NCBI RefSeq assembly: GCF_035590735.1
Contig: NZ_CP141595.1
Span: 739,001-803,000, forward strand
Origin: Rossellomorea aquimaris
Lineage (GTDB): Bacteria; Bacillota; Bacilli; Bacillales; Bacillaceae_B
Reading direction: 5' to 3'
DNA length: 64,000 nt
The first letter of the stretch is position 1, and each line of letters begins with the position of its first letter. The position numbers were made by a program, and so were the translations under genes. Positions 25,571 through 34,063 of this stretch are shown here, piece after piece. The notes beneath the pieces are model-generated. The model was not told the origin of the DNA and made no database searches. It saw only the letters and a program-made list of their open reading frames with translations.

Positions 25571-25733
25571 AGGGGAGTAGCTTTCAAGTATGTCGTCATT
25601 TCGTGATGGGATTCCCGTCTCCGGCCTGCTTGGCAACCGCGATGTTGCTTGCGAGACCTTTGCCTATAAGGTAAAGGATCCCCTCTGTATAGATGCAGAC
25701 GAAAGACCTTTACCAATCGGTAGAGGTCTTTTT
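25571..25733 (+). ncRNA. yybP-ykoY (manganese) riboswitch with terminator
   Basis: The aptamer spans about 25571-25684: P1 AGGGG/CCCCT, the GGGGAGTAG 5' segment, CTTGGCAACCGCGATG in the middle, and the diagnostic GAGACCTTTGCC-TATAAGG-TAAAGG hairpin. A terminator follows, AAAGACCTTTACC (25702-25714) with GGTAGAGGTCTTT (25719-25731) and a T run. Known members bind Mn2+ and turn the gene on by preventing termination. The downstream TerC-family gene agrees with this. Confidence 0.92.
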
Positions 25734-25834
25734 CTATTGGAAAAGGAGTGGTGTCAGGGGGATGCTGCAGCAAGTCGTTGAGTCGCGCGTCAATGGGTCT
25801 GAATGTCAAAAAAATGGGGAAAGAGGGATGAGCA

Positions 25835-26599
25835 TTGGAATGGTCTTTATTATTGGAGTATGGTTGGGTCTTAATGATATTAATCGCTTTGGAAGGGATT
25901 CTGGCTGCGGATAATGCGTTGGTCATTGCGACGATGGTCCGGCACCTGCCGGAGGATAAACGGAAGAAAGCTTTGTTTTACGGTCTTGCGGGGGCGTTTG
26001 TGTTCCGATTCGGTTCCTTGTTCCTGATTTCGTATCTTGTAGATATTTGGCAGGTGCAAGCCATTGGTGCCGTGTATCTGCTTGGGATCGCTATCTACCA
26101 TTTACTCAAGAAACATGTGATAAAAAAACAGATTGAGAAAGCGAAAGACACGGAAGAAACAAATGGGTCCGGCTTCTGGTGGACCGTCGTCAAAGTGGAG
26201 TTAGCGGATATCGCATTCGCCGTGGATGCCATATTGGCTGCGGTTGCCCTGGCTGTGATGCTGCCCGAGACAAACCTTCCTTCCATCGGGGGACTTGACG
26301 GTGGGCACTTCATCGTCATTTTGCTGGGGGGAATCATTGGTCTGGTCATCATGCGATTTGCGGCCTCTGCGTTTGTAAGCCTGCTGGAGAAACGTCCCGG
26401 GCTCGAATCCGCTGCCTTTGTTGTCGTCGGCTGGGTCGGCGTCAAGCTTGCGGTTTACGCATTAGCCCATCCTTCCCTTGGGATCATCTCGTATGAATTT
26501 GCAAAGGGATCCGTTTGGAAAGGGATTTTCTGGACAGTACTGATTGGGATTGGAATCGTTGGATGGATCAAGTCCAAGCCGAAGGTAGATTCAGAGTAA
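25835..26599 (+). CDS. TerC family membrane protein (YkoY-like)
   Basis: A 254-residue TerC/YkoY-type protein with about seven membrane helices. The paired acidic motifs EGILAADNALV and ELADIAFAVDAILA are thought to bind the transported metal. Placed under a yybP-ykoY riboswitch, it is most likely a Mn2+ exporter or a metallation factor for secreted proteins. The TTG at 25835 is preferred since AAGAGGG lies seven bases upstream; no ATG in this frame is near. Confidence 0.9.
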   Translation: MEWSLLLEYGWVLMILIALEGILAADNALVIATMVRHLPEDKRKKALFYGLAGAFVFRFGSLFLISYLVDIWQVQAIGAVYLLGIAIYHLLKKHVIKKQIEKAKDTEETNGSGFWWTVVKVELADIAFAVDAILAAVALAVMLPETNLPSIGGLDGGHFIVILLGGIIGLVIMRFAASAFVSLLEKRPGLESAAFVVVGWVGVKLAVYALAHPSLGIISYEFAKGSVWKGIFWTVLIGIGIVGWIKSKPKVDSE

Positions 26600-26601
26600 A
26601 T

Positions 26602-26663
26602 GGGGACGGTTTTCATGCTTTTTTTATATTGATAAGAAGAATAAGAACGTCTCTATACTTCTC
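26602..26663. repeat. Dispersed palindromic repeat, copy 6 (degenerate)
   Basis: GGGGACGGTTTTCATGCTTTTTTT at the left and AGAACGTCTCTATACTTCT at the right, immediately after the TerC-type stop codon. The pairing is partly lost. Confidence 0.6.
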
Positions 26664-26685
26664 TGTTCCCTTACATTCCCATAAA

Positions 26686-26737
26686 TAAAAAGCTGGCTCA
26701 AAAGTCGCAACCGGACTTATGAGCCAGCTCCATTTTT
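26686..26737. terminator. Bidirectional terminator
   Basis: Ten-base arms AGCTGGCTCA (26691-26700) and TGAGCCAGCT (26720-26729), an inner AAGTC/GACTT stem, A tract to the left and CATTTTT to the right. Confidence 0.85.
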
Positions 26738-26745
26738 CCCAGAAC

Positions 26746-27249
26746 TTACTCTGGAAGTAACACTTCGTCGATCACGTGGATGACGCCGTTGGAAGCCTGG
26801 ATATCGGCTTTTACCACATTGGCATTGTTGATGCGAACAGGGTCGAGTGAAATATCCACTGTTTTCTTGGCTAGTGTTTCCGCCTTTGTACCATCTTTAA
26901 GATCTGTAGACATGACTTTACCAGAAAGCACATGGTACAGGAGAATGTCTTTCAAGTCTTCTCTTGCTAATAATTCTTCTGCCGTAATGCCTAATTTCTT
27001 CAGCAACTTTTCAAACGCAGCATCAGTCGGTGCGAATACCGTATACGGCCCCTCGCCTTTCAATGTCTCCACGAGTCCTGCTTTTTCTAAAGCAGCTGCA
27101 AGGGTTTTGAACTGACCTGCTTCTACAGCGGTGTCAACGATATCCTTACTTGCCGGAGCCCCGCCTTCAGTAGCCGATACCCCATTTGAAAGGGTCAGGA
27201 AAACCATGAATACTGCCATAATCAAAGCAAATGTTTTATTTTTCATCAT
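26746..27249 (-). CDS. Secreted fasciclin (FAS1) domain protein
   Basis: A 167-residue exported protein with a signal peptide to about residue 26 and one FAS1 domain. The H1 motif is YTVFAPTDAAFEKL and the H2 region is NGVIHVIDEVLLP, with LLYHVLSGKV between them. FAS1 domains mediate adhesion to surfaces or polysaccharide. AGGAGG precedes two adjacent ATG codons. It is monocistronic. Confidence 0.92.
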   Translation of the reverse strand: MMKNKTFALIMAVFMVFLTLSNGVSATEGGAPASKDIVDTAVEAGQFKTLAAALEKAGLVETLKGEGPYTVFAPTDAAFEKLLKKLGITAEELLAREDLKDILLYHVLSGKVMSTDLKDGTKAETLAKKTVDISLDPVRINNANVVKADIQASNGVIHVIDEVLLPE

Positions 27250-27431
27250 TCTACCTCCTGCTATTTTTATGTAAACATGTGTTTACTCAGAAGGTAGTAT
27301 GTGTTTGTTTAGCAGGATTATCCATTTCATTTGGACGAATTTTTTCAATCAAAAGTCTTAGAAAATTTCAAACGAATAACGGAGCCATTTTTTTGTGGGG
27401 AATTATACGATACAGATGAGGAGGTTATGTC

Positions 27432-27890
27432 ATGATTAAAGGATTATATGAAGCACATTTACCTGTAAGTGATATGGGAAATTCCATCGATTTTTATCAG
27501 AAGCTTGGTTTGGAATTGGCGTATGAAAGCAAGAACGTTTCATTTGTCTGGATTGAAAAAGGGAAGAGCTGGCTTGGTTTATGGGAGGCGGATCAAGTAA
27601 ACATCCCGTATCACCCCTCCATTAGACATATCGCCTTTCATGTAGAAGCAGAAGATATCATAGAGGCGAAAGAATGGTTAAAAGAAAGAGGAATTGAGGT
27701 TAAGGAGGCGTTTGGTTTTTCACCGGAACGTCAGCCTCTTGTACTTTCTAACACCCCACAAGCCCATGCCTGTCTTTATTTTCATGATCCCGATGGAAAT
27801 TCTCTTGAATTCATTGCTCCTCTAAGGTTAGATCATGAGGAAGATTTTGAGATGATGACGCTTGAGGATTGGCATGAACGTAAAATCTAA
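27432..27890 (+). CDS. VOC family protein (glyoxalase/bleomycin resistance-like)
   Basis: A 152-residue vicinal-oxygen-chelate protein with the beta-alpha-beta-beta-beta repeat. HLPVSDMGNSIDFYQKLGLEL is at the N-terminus, IRHIAFHVE holds a likely metal-binding His, and FHDPDGNSLEFIAP is the classic C-terminal motif with the metal Glu. Substrate unknown. GAGGAGG precedes the ATG. Confidence 0.88.
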   Translation: MIKGLYEAHLPVSDMGNSIDFYQKLGLELAYESKNVSFVWIEKGKSWLGLWEADQVNIPYHPSIRHIAFHVEAEDIIEAKEWLKERGIEVKEAFGFSPERQPLVLSNTPQAHACLYFHDPDGNSLEFIAPLRLDHEEDFEMMTLEDWHERKI

Positions 27891-28056
27891 CTTTGGCAGA
27901 AAGCTTTTATTGAAAAATAACTTGGTATGATTCCGCTATATAAATTTGAGGTTAGAACGGAAAGACTGGATAATAACATACCGATACTTTTCATCTCCAT
28001 AAAAATTCTCCTCTCTTTACATTATATAAACGGAAACTCTGTTCATTTATAATCCT

Positions 28057-28089
28057 GAAGCAGTGGCGATTTCTCGTACTTCTTTTTTT
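28057..28089. repeat. Dispersed palindromic repeat, copy 7 (decayed half)
   Basis: GAAGCAGTGGCGATTTCTCG then TACTTCTTTTTTT keeps the GAAGC...CTTC hairpin outline and the T run of the left half. The 27891-28167 gap shows nothing else. Confidence 0.45.
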
Positions 28090-28167
28090 ATATAGTTATC
28101 TTGGTGATTTATTTCGAACTTTATCGGATTAGAATAATAACCAATCCAGTAATCTCAGTGTGATTTC

Positions 28168-28473
28168 TTACAGTATGATCGATACGATTCCCTGGATGAC
28201 TAAACATCCGAGTAATAGACTTTTTTTCAGAATCCAATTGAATTTAGAGAGTTTGGTGTAAATGAAATAGCCTAACCATATGGTGGTCTTTTGAAAAAAG
28301 TTACTCATTTTCTAGATGGAATTTTCTGGGTTTTCATAAATGGAGACTCTGTAGAAATTCACCATGGTGTTCCCTAATAATAAAATCAAAAAACCGAAAC
28401 CAAGTTGTGTAAGTGAAATGGCAATCAATACATACTTCATGAATTCAATGATCATGGGGAGTGTTAAGAACAT
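28168..28473 (-). pseudogene. Small membrane protein ORF interrupted by an in-frame TAG
   Basis: From ATG at 28473 the minus strand encodes 53 residues with one strong membrane helix (YVLIAISLTQLGFGFLILLLG), then an in-frame TAG at 28312-28314. The same frame continues after one Lys codon with ATG and 46 more residues (MSNFFQKTTIWLGYFIYTK... ending VIQGIVSIIL) containing a second hydrophobic helix, to TAA at 28168. It is either one 101-codon gene with an amber mutation or two adjacent tiny membrane peptides. Neither start has a good ribosome binding site, so decay is more likely. No family is recognised. Confidence 0.45.
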
Positions 28474-28508
28474 GAGTCTACCATTCTAGGTTCGAAGAAA
28501 TAAAATTA

Positions 28509-30053
28509 TTAAGAGTTTAATAGCTTGTTCTTTTCTATCTGAAATTCCTTTTCAGTAAGGTAGCCCTGTTCTTTTAAATTTGCAAGTTTTACTAGTTGAT
28601 CAACAGTCTGTTTATTAGGATTTCTATAATGTTGAGGAACGACTATCATGACTTGATTTTGACCCATACGTTTCGTGACTCTATAACCTTGGTCTGAGGC
28701 TGTTGCAATCCCTTCATTGTTTGGTTTGCAATAACTATTCGGTTGGCATGTGCCATCATCCCGAACTAGAAGTTGTCCCATTAGACCAACCGCCACCCAT
28801 TCCGGTCTTTTGGAGCGTGGAATATATTCCTTAGTCGAGTCCCAATTAGGGTTCAATATCGGTCTGCGTTCTCTCCGTTGCGGTACGATGACATTACCGC
28901 CAGAGTCAAATACTGCTGGAAGTGAGACATCTTCGTACAAAATTTCACCCCATTCAGCAGTCACATACTTATGCTTCCATCGCAGCTCTCCGCTATTGGC
29001 CAAGAAAGCCGGCTTTGCGCTTGTGATTCCCAGCATATAATCATCTTGACCATTCGCTATACGCACTTTATCCTCTTCCAATGTAACGAAGTAGCCGAAA
29101 TCAATCGGATTTCCATCCATCGTTTCAAACATTTCCGCATAGTCTGCTGCCGGGGTGGTGACGGCGCCATCAATTTTGACGTTACCGTCGCTTAATATTT
29201 TAGCCGCCAAACCTGGATTCGAAGCATCCGTACCATTAGCCAAGTACCATGAATAAGGAAGCTCGTTTGCCGCGCCGAATTGTCCCATGATATGAACGCC
29301 CTCTAAAAAATTCGCATCCGTCGATTGCCCCTCCGTATGGGAGAAGAATCCGGAGGCAATTGTGTTCACTCCCTCCGCGTGCGAAGTGAAACCGCTCGCA
29401 ATTGTAAGAGCGCCTTCTGCATGAGAGTTTTGGCCGATTGCCTGCGCCTGATTTCCTTCAGCATGGGAAAGGTCGCCAGAAGCGAGGGTGCGCTGTCCCT
29501 CCGCATGGGCAAAAATGCCGCTAGCCACTGTCAAGTTTCCTTCAGCATGAGAAGCTCTTCCATTTGCTTCCGTCTGGTCGCCTTCTGCATGGGAAGATTC
29601 TCCTTGAGCCATCGTCCCTTGTCCTTCTGCATGAGAAACGAGGCCGCTAGCAACCGTATTTTCTCCCTCGGCATGAGACGCAATGCCCGAGGCTGTAGTC
29701 AAGTTTCCTTCTGCATGGGCAGCTAGATTGATAGCTGATGTGAACCGCCCCTCGCTGTGAGAGTCCTGAGCACTAGCGATTGTATGGTTTCCCTCAGCGT
29801 GAGAATGTGCTCCACCGGCCGTCGTGGCGTATCCCTCTGCATGGGAAGCCACTCCATTGGCTGTGGTAGAGGCACCTTCGGCGTGTGCTATACTAGCTGT
29901 CGTTTCGGTAATATAACCTTCTGTATGGGAAGCATTTCCCCCAGCTCTTGTATTGATTCCTTCTGCATGTGAGGCTGACCCACTGGCGACTGTGCCAATT
30001 CCTTCTGCTTCCGAACAAGTTCCTATAGAATTTTGATTACATCCATTTGACAT
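28509..30053 (-). CDS. Head-repeat (HAEG) protein with peptidase G2 domain and SHOCT-like tail
   Basis: About 514 residues. Residues 15-245 hold sixteen tandem 14-residue repeats beginning (S/A)H(A/T/S)EG, like the left-handed parallel beta-roll of YadA-type heads. Next is a peptidase G2-type domain (from about HIMGQFGAANELPYSWYLANGTD), known from phage proteins as an intramolecular chaperone that cleaves itself after trimer folding. The last 30 residues (QLVKLANLKEQGYLTEKEF) look like a SHOCT motif. The start at 30053 is chosen because AAGGAGAGG precedes it; a further ATG at 30113 has no binding site. There are no phage genes nearby and no signal peptide. Confidence 0.82.
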   Translation of the reverse strand: MSNGCNQNSIGTCSEAEGIGTVASGSASHAEGINTRAGGNASHTEGYITETTASIAHAEGASTTANGVASHAEGYATTAGGAHSHAEGNHTIASAQDSHSEGRFTSAINLAAHAEGNLTTASGIASHAEGENTVASGLVSHAEGQGTMAQGESSHAEGDQTEANGRASHAEGNLTVASGIFAHAEGQRTLASGDLSHAEGNQAQAIGQNSHAEGALTIASGFTSHAEGVNTIASGFFSHTEGQSTDANFLEGVHIMGQFGAANELPYSWYLANGTDASNPGLAAKILSDGNVKIDGAVTTPAADYAEMFETMDGNPIDFGYFVTLEEDKVRIANGQDDYMLGITSAKPAFLANSGELRWKHKYVTAEWGEILYEDVSLPAVFDSGGNVIVPQRRERRPILNPNWDSTKEYIPRSKRPEWVAVGLMGQLLVRDDGTCQPNSYCKPNNEGIATASDQGYRVTKRMGQNQVMIVVPQHYRNPNKQTVDQLVKLANLKEQGYLTEKEFQIEKNKLLNS

Positions 30054-30390
30054 GGTTATTCCTCTCCTTTTTTTAAAATTCATTGAAAACTCGTTAAGAG
30101 GTCTATCATTCAAAACAAAACAAATCTAATGAAAAAGATCATAGTGGAAGGTACTCATCACGATCTAGCTAGTAAATATCCTTGGAGTGCAAATCACAGG
30201 CAGAATGGAGTAATGAGAAACGTAATAGTAAGCTGATGATTACCATTCGTTCATAGAATTTTTTCTGAAAGATAGTAAGTTCACTCTTAATATTATGTTA
30301 TGGTCAAGGTAAACAATGGTTTGGACAAACTTTGGTTATTATTATGAAAAAAATGAAGATGTTGGTTGTGGTTATAGAAATGTAGTAGAA

Positions 30391-30413
30391 GGAAGCACGG
30401 GAACGGTTCTAAG
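30391..30413. repeat. Dispersed palindromic repeat, copy 8 (left fragment)
   Basis: GGAAGCACGGGAACGGTTCT followed by AAG; no partner half. The 30114-30586 region is otherwise A+T-rich with no gene I can support. Confidence 0.55.
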
Positions 30414-30627
30414 GGTGGTATATATTATGAAATACAAAGAGGATAATCTTCAAATAACTAGCAGTTAAATGGATTAATATGAAACATACAGACACCGGTA
30501 TATGTATAACTATCATGTAAATTGATTTAGAAGATTGGGGGATTTTTACACTTATTCATTTATCAAAAAAAGGAAAACGACAAATTTTGTAGAATTATAG
30601 TAGAATTATATTAGTGGTAAAAAATGA

Positions 30628-30639
30628 GGAAACGTTTCC
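30628..30639. promoter_or_regulatory. LacI-type operator 1 (GGAAACGTTTCC)
   Basis: Perfect 12-base palindrome 18 bases before the preferred lacI-family start, so placed for autoregulation. The same sequence occurs at 31775-31786 and 31997-32008. Confidence 0.75.
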
Positions 30640-30656
30640 ATAAGGATGTGTCAGTA

Positions 30657-31673
30657 TTGGTAACAATAAAGGAAGTTGCAAAAGAAGCTAATGTTTCAAT
30701 CTCCACTGTATCAAGAGTACTTAATAAGAGCGGGTATACAAGTGAAAAAACGAAAGAAAAGGTTCTTAATGCAGTTAAGAAACTTAACTACCAAGGGAGT
30801 CTGGTAGCTGCTGCAATGAAGAAAAAACAGACATTAACCCTTGGTTTAATCATACCTGATATAAAGAATATTTTTTATTCAGATCTGACTAGAACAATAG
30901 AAGATCGAGCGAATAGTCATGGATTTAACATCTTTTTATGTAATACAGATAACAATTTGCAGAAAGAAGCAGAGTATATACATCTATTGATTGCTAAAGG
31001 AGTCGATGGAATCATCTTTTCATCTCCAGAGGTTGATGATGGAAATATAGAAGAATTGAAGGAAAACTATCCTGAGCTGCCAGTTGTCATATTAGGGGGG
31101 AAATTCCCAAGATTAATTCTAAATGAGATCATAGTTGATAATGTTGATGGAGCATATAAAGCGATGAGACATCTTCTGGATTTAGGTCATAAGGATATTG
31201 CCTTTATCGGCGGTGATCCTGAAACTTACGCCTCAATCGAAAGGCACCAAGGGTACAAGTTAGCATTGAATGAAAGAGACTTTCCTATAAAGGACGATTA
31301 TGTAATTTTTGACAAGTTTTATATTGAAAGCGGGTATAAAAATGCAATGAGATTATTACAAAAAAAAGATAGGCCTACGGCAATCTTTGCGGTTAGCGAC
31401 AGTGTTGCTGTTGGTGTCTACAAAGCTGCAAGAGAGCTGAATATTAGAATTCCCGAGCAATTGTCAGTTGTTGGTTTTGATGATTCTCAATATGCTCAGA
31501 TTTTATTTCCTATGCTTACGACAATACGTACGCCAATTAAAGAAATGGGTCAAAGGGCAATAGAAATCATGGTGAAAGCAATTAAGGAAAAACAAATAAT
31601 TAAAGAAACTGTCCTCTTTTATCCGACTCTTATTGAAAGGGAGTCAACGATGGCGATAGAAGCAAGTAAATAA
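30657..31673 (+). CDS. LacI family transcriptional regulator
   Basis: A 338-residue regulator. The N-terminal helix-turn-helix (VTIKEVAKEANVSISTVSRVLN) contains the hinge-proximal residues typical of LacI/GalR. The periplasmic-binding-like sensor domain includes LGLIIPDIKNIFYSDL, AVSDSVAVGVYKAARE and SVVGFDDSQYAQI. The TTG at 30657 is preferred over an ATG at 30624: AAGGATG lies eight bases upstream, family members begin right at the helix-turn-helix, and the upstream ATG would translate through the operator. It is predicted to control the catabolic and transport genes downstream. The effector is unknown. Confidence 0.92.
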   Translation: MVTIKEVAKEANVSISTVSRVLNKSGYTSEKTKEKVLNAVKKLNYQGSLVAAAMKKKQTLTLGLIIPDIKNIFYSDLTRTIEDRANSHGFNIFLCNTDNNLQKEAEYIHLLIAKGVDGIIFSSPEVDDGNIEELKENYPELPVVILGGKFPRLILNEIIVDNVDGAYKAMRHLLDLGHKDIAFIGGDPETYASIERHQGYKLALNERDFPIKDDYVIFDKFYIESGYKNAMRLLQKKDRPTAIFAVSDSVAVGVYKAARELNIRIPEQLSVVGFDDSQYAQILFPMLTTIRTPIKEMGQRAIEIMVKAIKEKQIIKETVLFYPTLIERESTMAIEASK

Positions 31674-31730
31674 AAGGCATTTGATGATTCAACATAAATG
31701 AATATAATTTTATAAATTTTCAAAAAATTA

Positions 31731-31787
31731 TTGAAAGTGGTTTACTAAGTATGTATAATTTGATTTAAATAAGTGGAAACGTTTCCA
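31731..31787 (+). promoter_or_regulatory. Sigma-A promoter with LacI-type operator 2
   Basis: TTGAAA (31731-31736), exactly 17 bases, TATAAT (31754-31759): a near-consensus promoter. The 14-base palindrome TGGAAACGTTTCCA (31774-31787) lies just after the expected transcription start, so a bound repressor would block elongation or initiation. This is the likely main promoter of the downstream cluster. Confidence 0.8.
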
Positions 31788-31995
31788 TATTATTTAAATC
31801 AATTTTTTTGTCTGAATACAATATGTATTATTCCCTTAACTAAACATCAGGGTGTTTGTGCTATTATCAGCTCCAGAATAACCTTTTTATTTACAAAGAC
31901 CTGCATGAAGCTCAAAAAAACAGCTTTTTCATTTTTTCTGAATGATATCCAGATCGTTAATTTCAAAAATCAAATAGAGTTGAAGGAGGTATTTG

Positions 31996-32009
31996 TGGAA
32001 ACGTTTCCA
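31996..32009. promoter_or_regulatory. LacI-type operator 3 (TGGAAACGTTTCCA)
   Basis: Third perfect copy, about 140 bases before the MBL-fold gene and 222 bases from operator 2, spacing that would allow a repression loop. The 31788-32149 leader holds one open frame of 83 codons that looks non-coding and a weak AAGCT/AGCTT hairpin with a T run. Confidence 0.75.
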
Positions 32010-32149
32010 GAAATAGTCTTTTAAAATTATTTATTTATTCGTTTACAGATGATTGGTTAATCTAAACTATTTGAATGGGTTAACACTGAAATTATTTTTT
32101 GATTCATTAGAGGTTTCCAACTTAATAACAACGATGAAAGGGGATTGTA

Positions 32150-32920
32150 ATGTTCGACTACAACATATTTATTCAAGGGTTTCCCGGAAAGTCATCAACC
32201 CATGGGGGGTTAGGATGGAGTACAGTCACCTTATTGTCCCACAAGGACCAACACATTATTATTGATGTCGGCAGTTTCGGGGTCAGGCCATTAATATTAG
32301 ATAAACTCGAAGCTAGAGGTTTATCTCCGAGTGACATATCGATGGTTTTACTGACACATACGCATTGGGATCATTGCGTTAATTGGACTATGTTTCCTAA
32401 CGCGACCATCGTAGTGGGGCAGGCGGATATGAAGTGGGCATTAAACGAACCGCCTGGAGGATGGCATGTTCCTGAATTGTATGTGAAGGAATTAAATTCT
32501 TCTTCACAAATAAGGTTGGTCAACCATCTTGAAGAAATCGTTCCTGGGATTGTTGCGCATCAGACGGATGGACATTCACCGGGTCACTTGGCGTACACCG
32601 TAGACAATGGTGATTATGATCTGATATTCAGCGGGGATGCCGCTAAAAATAGGGCGGAGCTTTTATCAAGGAACGTCGATATGACACTGAATCTTTCAGA
32701 TAGCCAACATTCTATCGATTACTTATGGAGTTTATGGAAAAAAAGGGAGAACAGTATTTTAGTACCTGGACACGATATCCCCATGAAACTTGTTAACGGG
32801 GAACCTGTTTATGTCCATGAAAGAGAATCCGACTTACAATACTGGTTTTCTGAGACATTGGAGGAATATACAACGATTGAATTGGCAGAACAGTCAGCGT
32901 TATCGAAACAGTTCAAGTAG
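32150..32920 (+). CDS. MBL-fold metallo-hydrolase (lactonase-like)
   Basis: A 256-residue metallo-beta-lactamase-fold hydrolase with all metal ligands visible: THTHWDH (about 67-73), DGHSPGH, SGDAAKN and PGHD. The size and motif order are like N-acyl-homoserine lactonases and other small-ring lactonases. In this cluster a sugar lactone or related ester is a more likely substrate than a quorum signal, but this is inference. GAAAGGGG precedes the ATG. First structural gene after operators 2 and 3. Confidence 0.87.
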   Translation: MFDYNIFIQGFPGKSSTHGGLGWSTVTLLSHKDQHIIIDVGSFGVRPLILDKLEARGLSPSDISMVLLTHTHWDHCVNWTMFPNATIVVGQADMKWALNEPPGGWHVPELYVKELNSSSQIRLVNHLEEIVPGIVAHQTDGHSPGHLAYTVDNGDYDLIFSGDAAKNRAELLSRNVDMTLNLSDSQHSIDYLWSLWKKRENSILVPGHDIPMKLVNGEPVYVHERESDLQYWFSETLEEYTTIELAEQSALSKQFK

Positions 32921-33106
32921 GATTACCCAAACTTCTTAAACTCTCCAGCGGGGGGATGTTTGTAATTAAATGAAAAGGCTTACATTTTTTGTGTTTTCGT
33001 AAGTTAGTAGTTTAGCTGTTTTTAAAAGATTATAGAGAAGTAGTTTGTCGGAAGAGCTTTATCCAAACGGAATTGATAACTGAATCTAAATGAGGTGTGA
33101 AAACAA

Positions 33107-33946
33107 ATGAGTGATAAAAAAAAGCAACGTGTGATCGTGACTGGCGGCTCTAAGGGACTTGGACGCGGAATTGCCCTGGCTTTCGCAGAGGCAGGTGCAT
33201 CGGTGGTCATTGCTGATGTTGATGCTGAAGCGGGCGAGCGCTGTGTGGAGGAGATCATCGAATCTGGAGGAAAAGGTCTGTTCGTCTATACGGATGTAGC
33301 GTCAAGTGAAGATGTGAAAAACCTATTTGAGGAAGCCCGTCATTTCCAAGGCGGTATAGATGTGCTCGTTAACAATGCTGGTATTGGTCACGGGCCGCTC
33401 TCAGAAAGACACTTTCTGAAAACGGACTTCGCTATGTGGGAGAACCTCATGAATGTACACCTTAATGGACTTTACTACTGCAGCCAAATGGCAGCAAGGG
33501 CAATGGTCCACCAGGGTGAGGGCGGGAGCATTATCAATATGAGTTCTGGAGGGGCAACACGCGCCCATCGAAACCGTGTCGCTTATGATGCGACGAAGGG
33601 TGCAATTGAGGCCGCTACAAGAGCAATGGCACTTGATCTGGCTCCATGGAAAATTCGGGTGAATGCTGTGATGCCGGGCTCCATGTGGGTTGAAAACCGT
33701 ACAGCAGTCGGAAATGAGTCTTCACCTGACCTTCTCATCCCACTCGGCAGGCTCGGAATGCCGCAAGACGTTGGGAATGGAGTTCGCTTCCTGGCATCGC
33801 CTGAAGCTTCATACATTACAGGTCATGTCTTAGTCATTGATGGCGGACTCACTTCTCAGCTCCGGGCGCCAAGTATGGATGCCGATGTTGCACTCTCTCT
33901 CGACGAAATCGATTTAGGGATGGCTTCAACCGGAAGCAAAGGATAA
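33107..33946 (+). CDS. SDR family NAD(P)-dependent oxidoreductase
   Basis: A 279-residue classical short-chain dehydrogenase. The cofactor motif is TGGSKGLGRGIA (about 12-23), with NNAGIG, catalytic Ser in MSSGG and YDATKGA (YxxxK). An Asp after beta-2 (VIADVDAEA) predicts NAD+ preference. Substrate unknown; oxidation of a polyol or sugar hydroxyl would fit the neighbours. GAGGTG precedes the ATG. A 186-base gap separates it from the MBL gene. Confidence 0.9.
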   Translation: MSDKKKQRVIVTGGSKGLGRGIALAFAEAGASVVIADVDAEAGERCVEEIIESGGKGLFVYTDVASSEDVKNLFEEARHFQGGIDVLVNNAGIGHGPLSERHFLKTDFAMWENLMNVHLNGLYYCSQMAARAMVHQGEGGSIINMSSGGATRAHRNRVAYDATKGAIEAATRAMALDLAPWKIRVNAVMPGSMWVENRTAVGNESSPDLLIPLGRLGMPQDVGNGVRFLASPEASYITGHVLVIDGGLTSQLRAPSMDADVALSLDEIDLGMASTGSKG

Positions 33947-34063
33947 ATGCATTCCCCCACAACTCTGACTGGTTTCATAGAAAAGATGGAGAGTTCAATC
34001 ATATGACCAGAAGTCATCCAGGTTAAGTACATGATAAATAGAAAAAAGGAGGAGGAAAATAGT

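Noticed and set aside
29300..30010. Regular direct repeats with a 42-base period, at first sight like a CRISPR array
   Set aside because: The repeats are in frame and encode 14-residue HAEG units of a long open reading frame with its own ribosome binding site; units are degenerate and there are no unrelated spacers.
30628..32009. GGAAACGTTTCC sites as CcpA cre elements
   Set aside because: Cre sites follow TGNAANCGNNNNCA with loose symmetry; these three are identical perfect palindromes beside a local LacI-family gene, so a private operator is simpler. Cross-binding by CcpA is not excluded.
31773..32024. 83-codon open frame between operators 2 and 3
   Set aside because: It starts inside an operator, has no ribosome binding site and an odd Phe/Ile/Cys-rich composition; treated as untranslated leader.
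32150..32920. Quorum-quenching AHL lactonase as the function of the MBL-fold gene
   Set aside because: Motifs allow it, but the gene is the first of a sugar-type catabolic cluster under a LacI operator, so a lactone or ester intermediate is more likely. Substrate left open.
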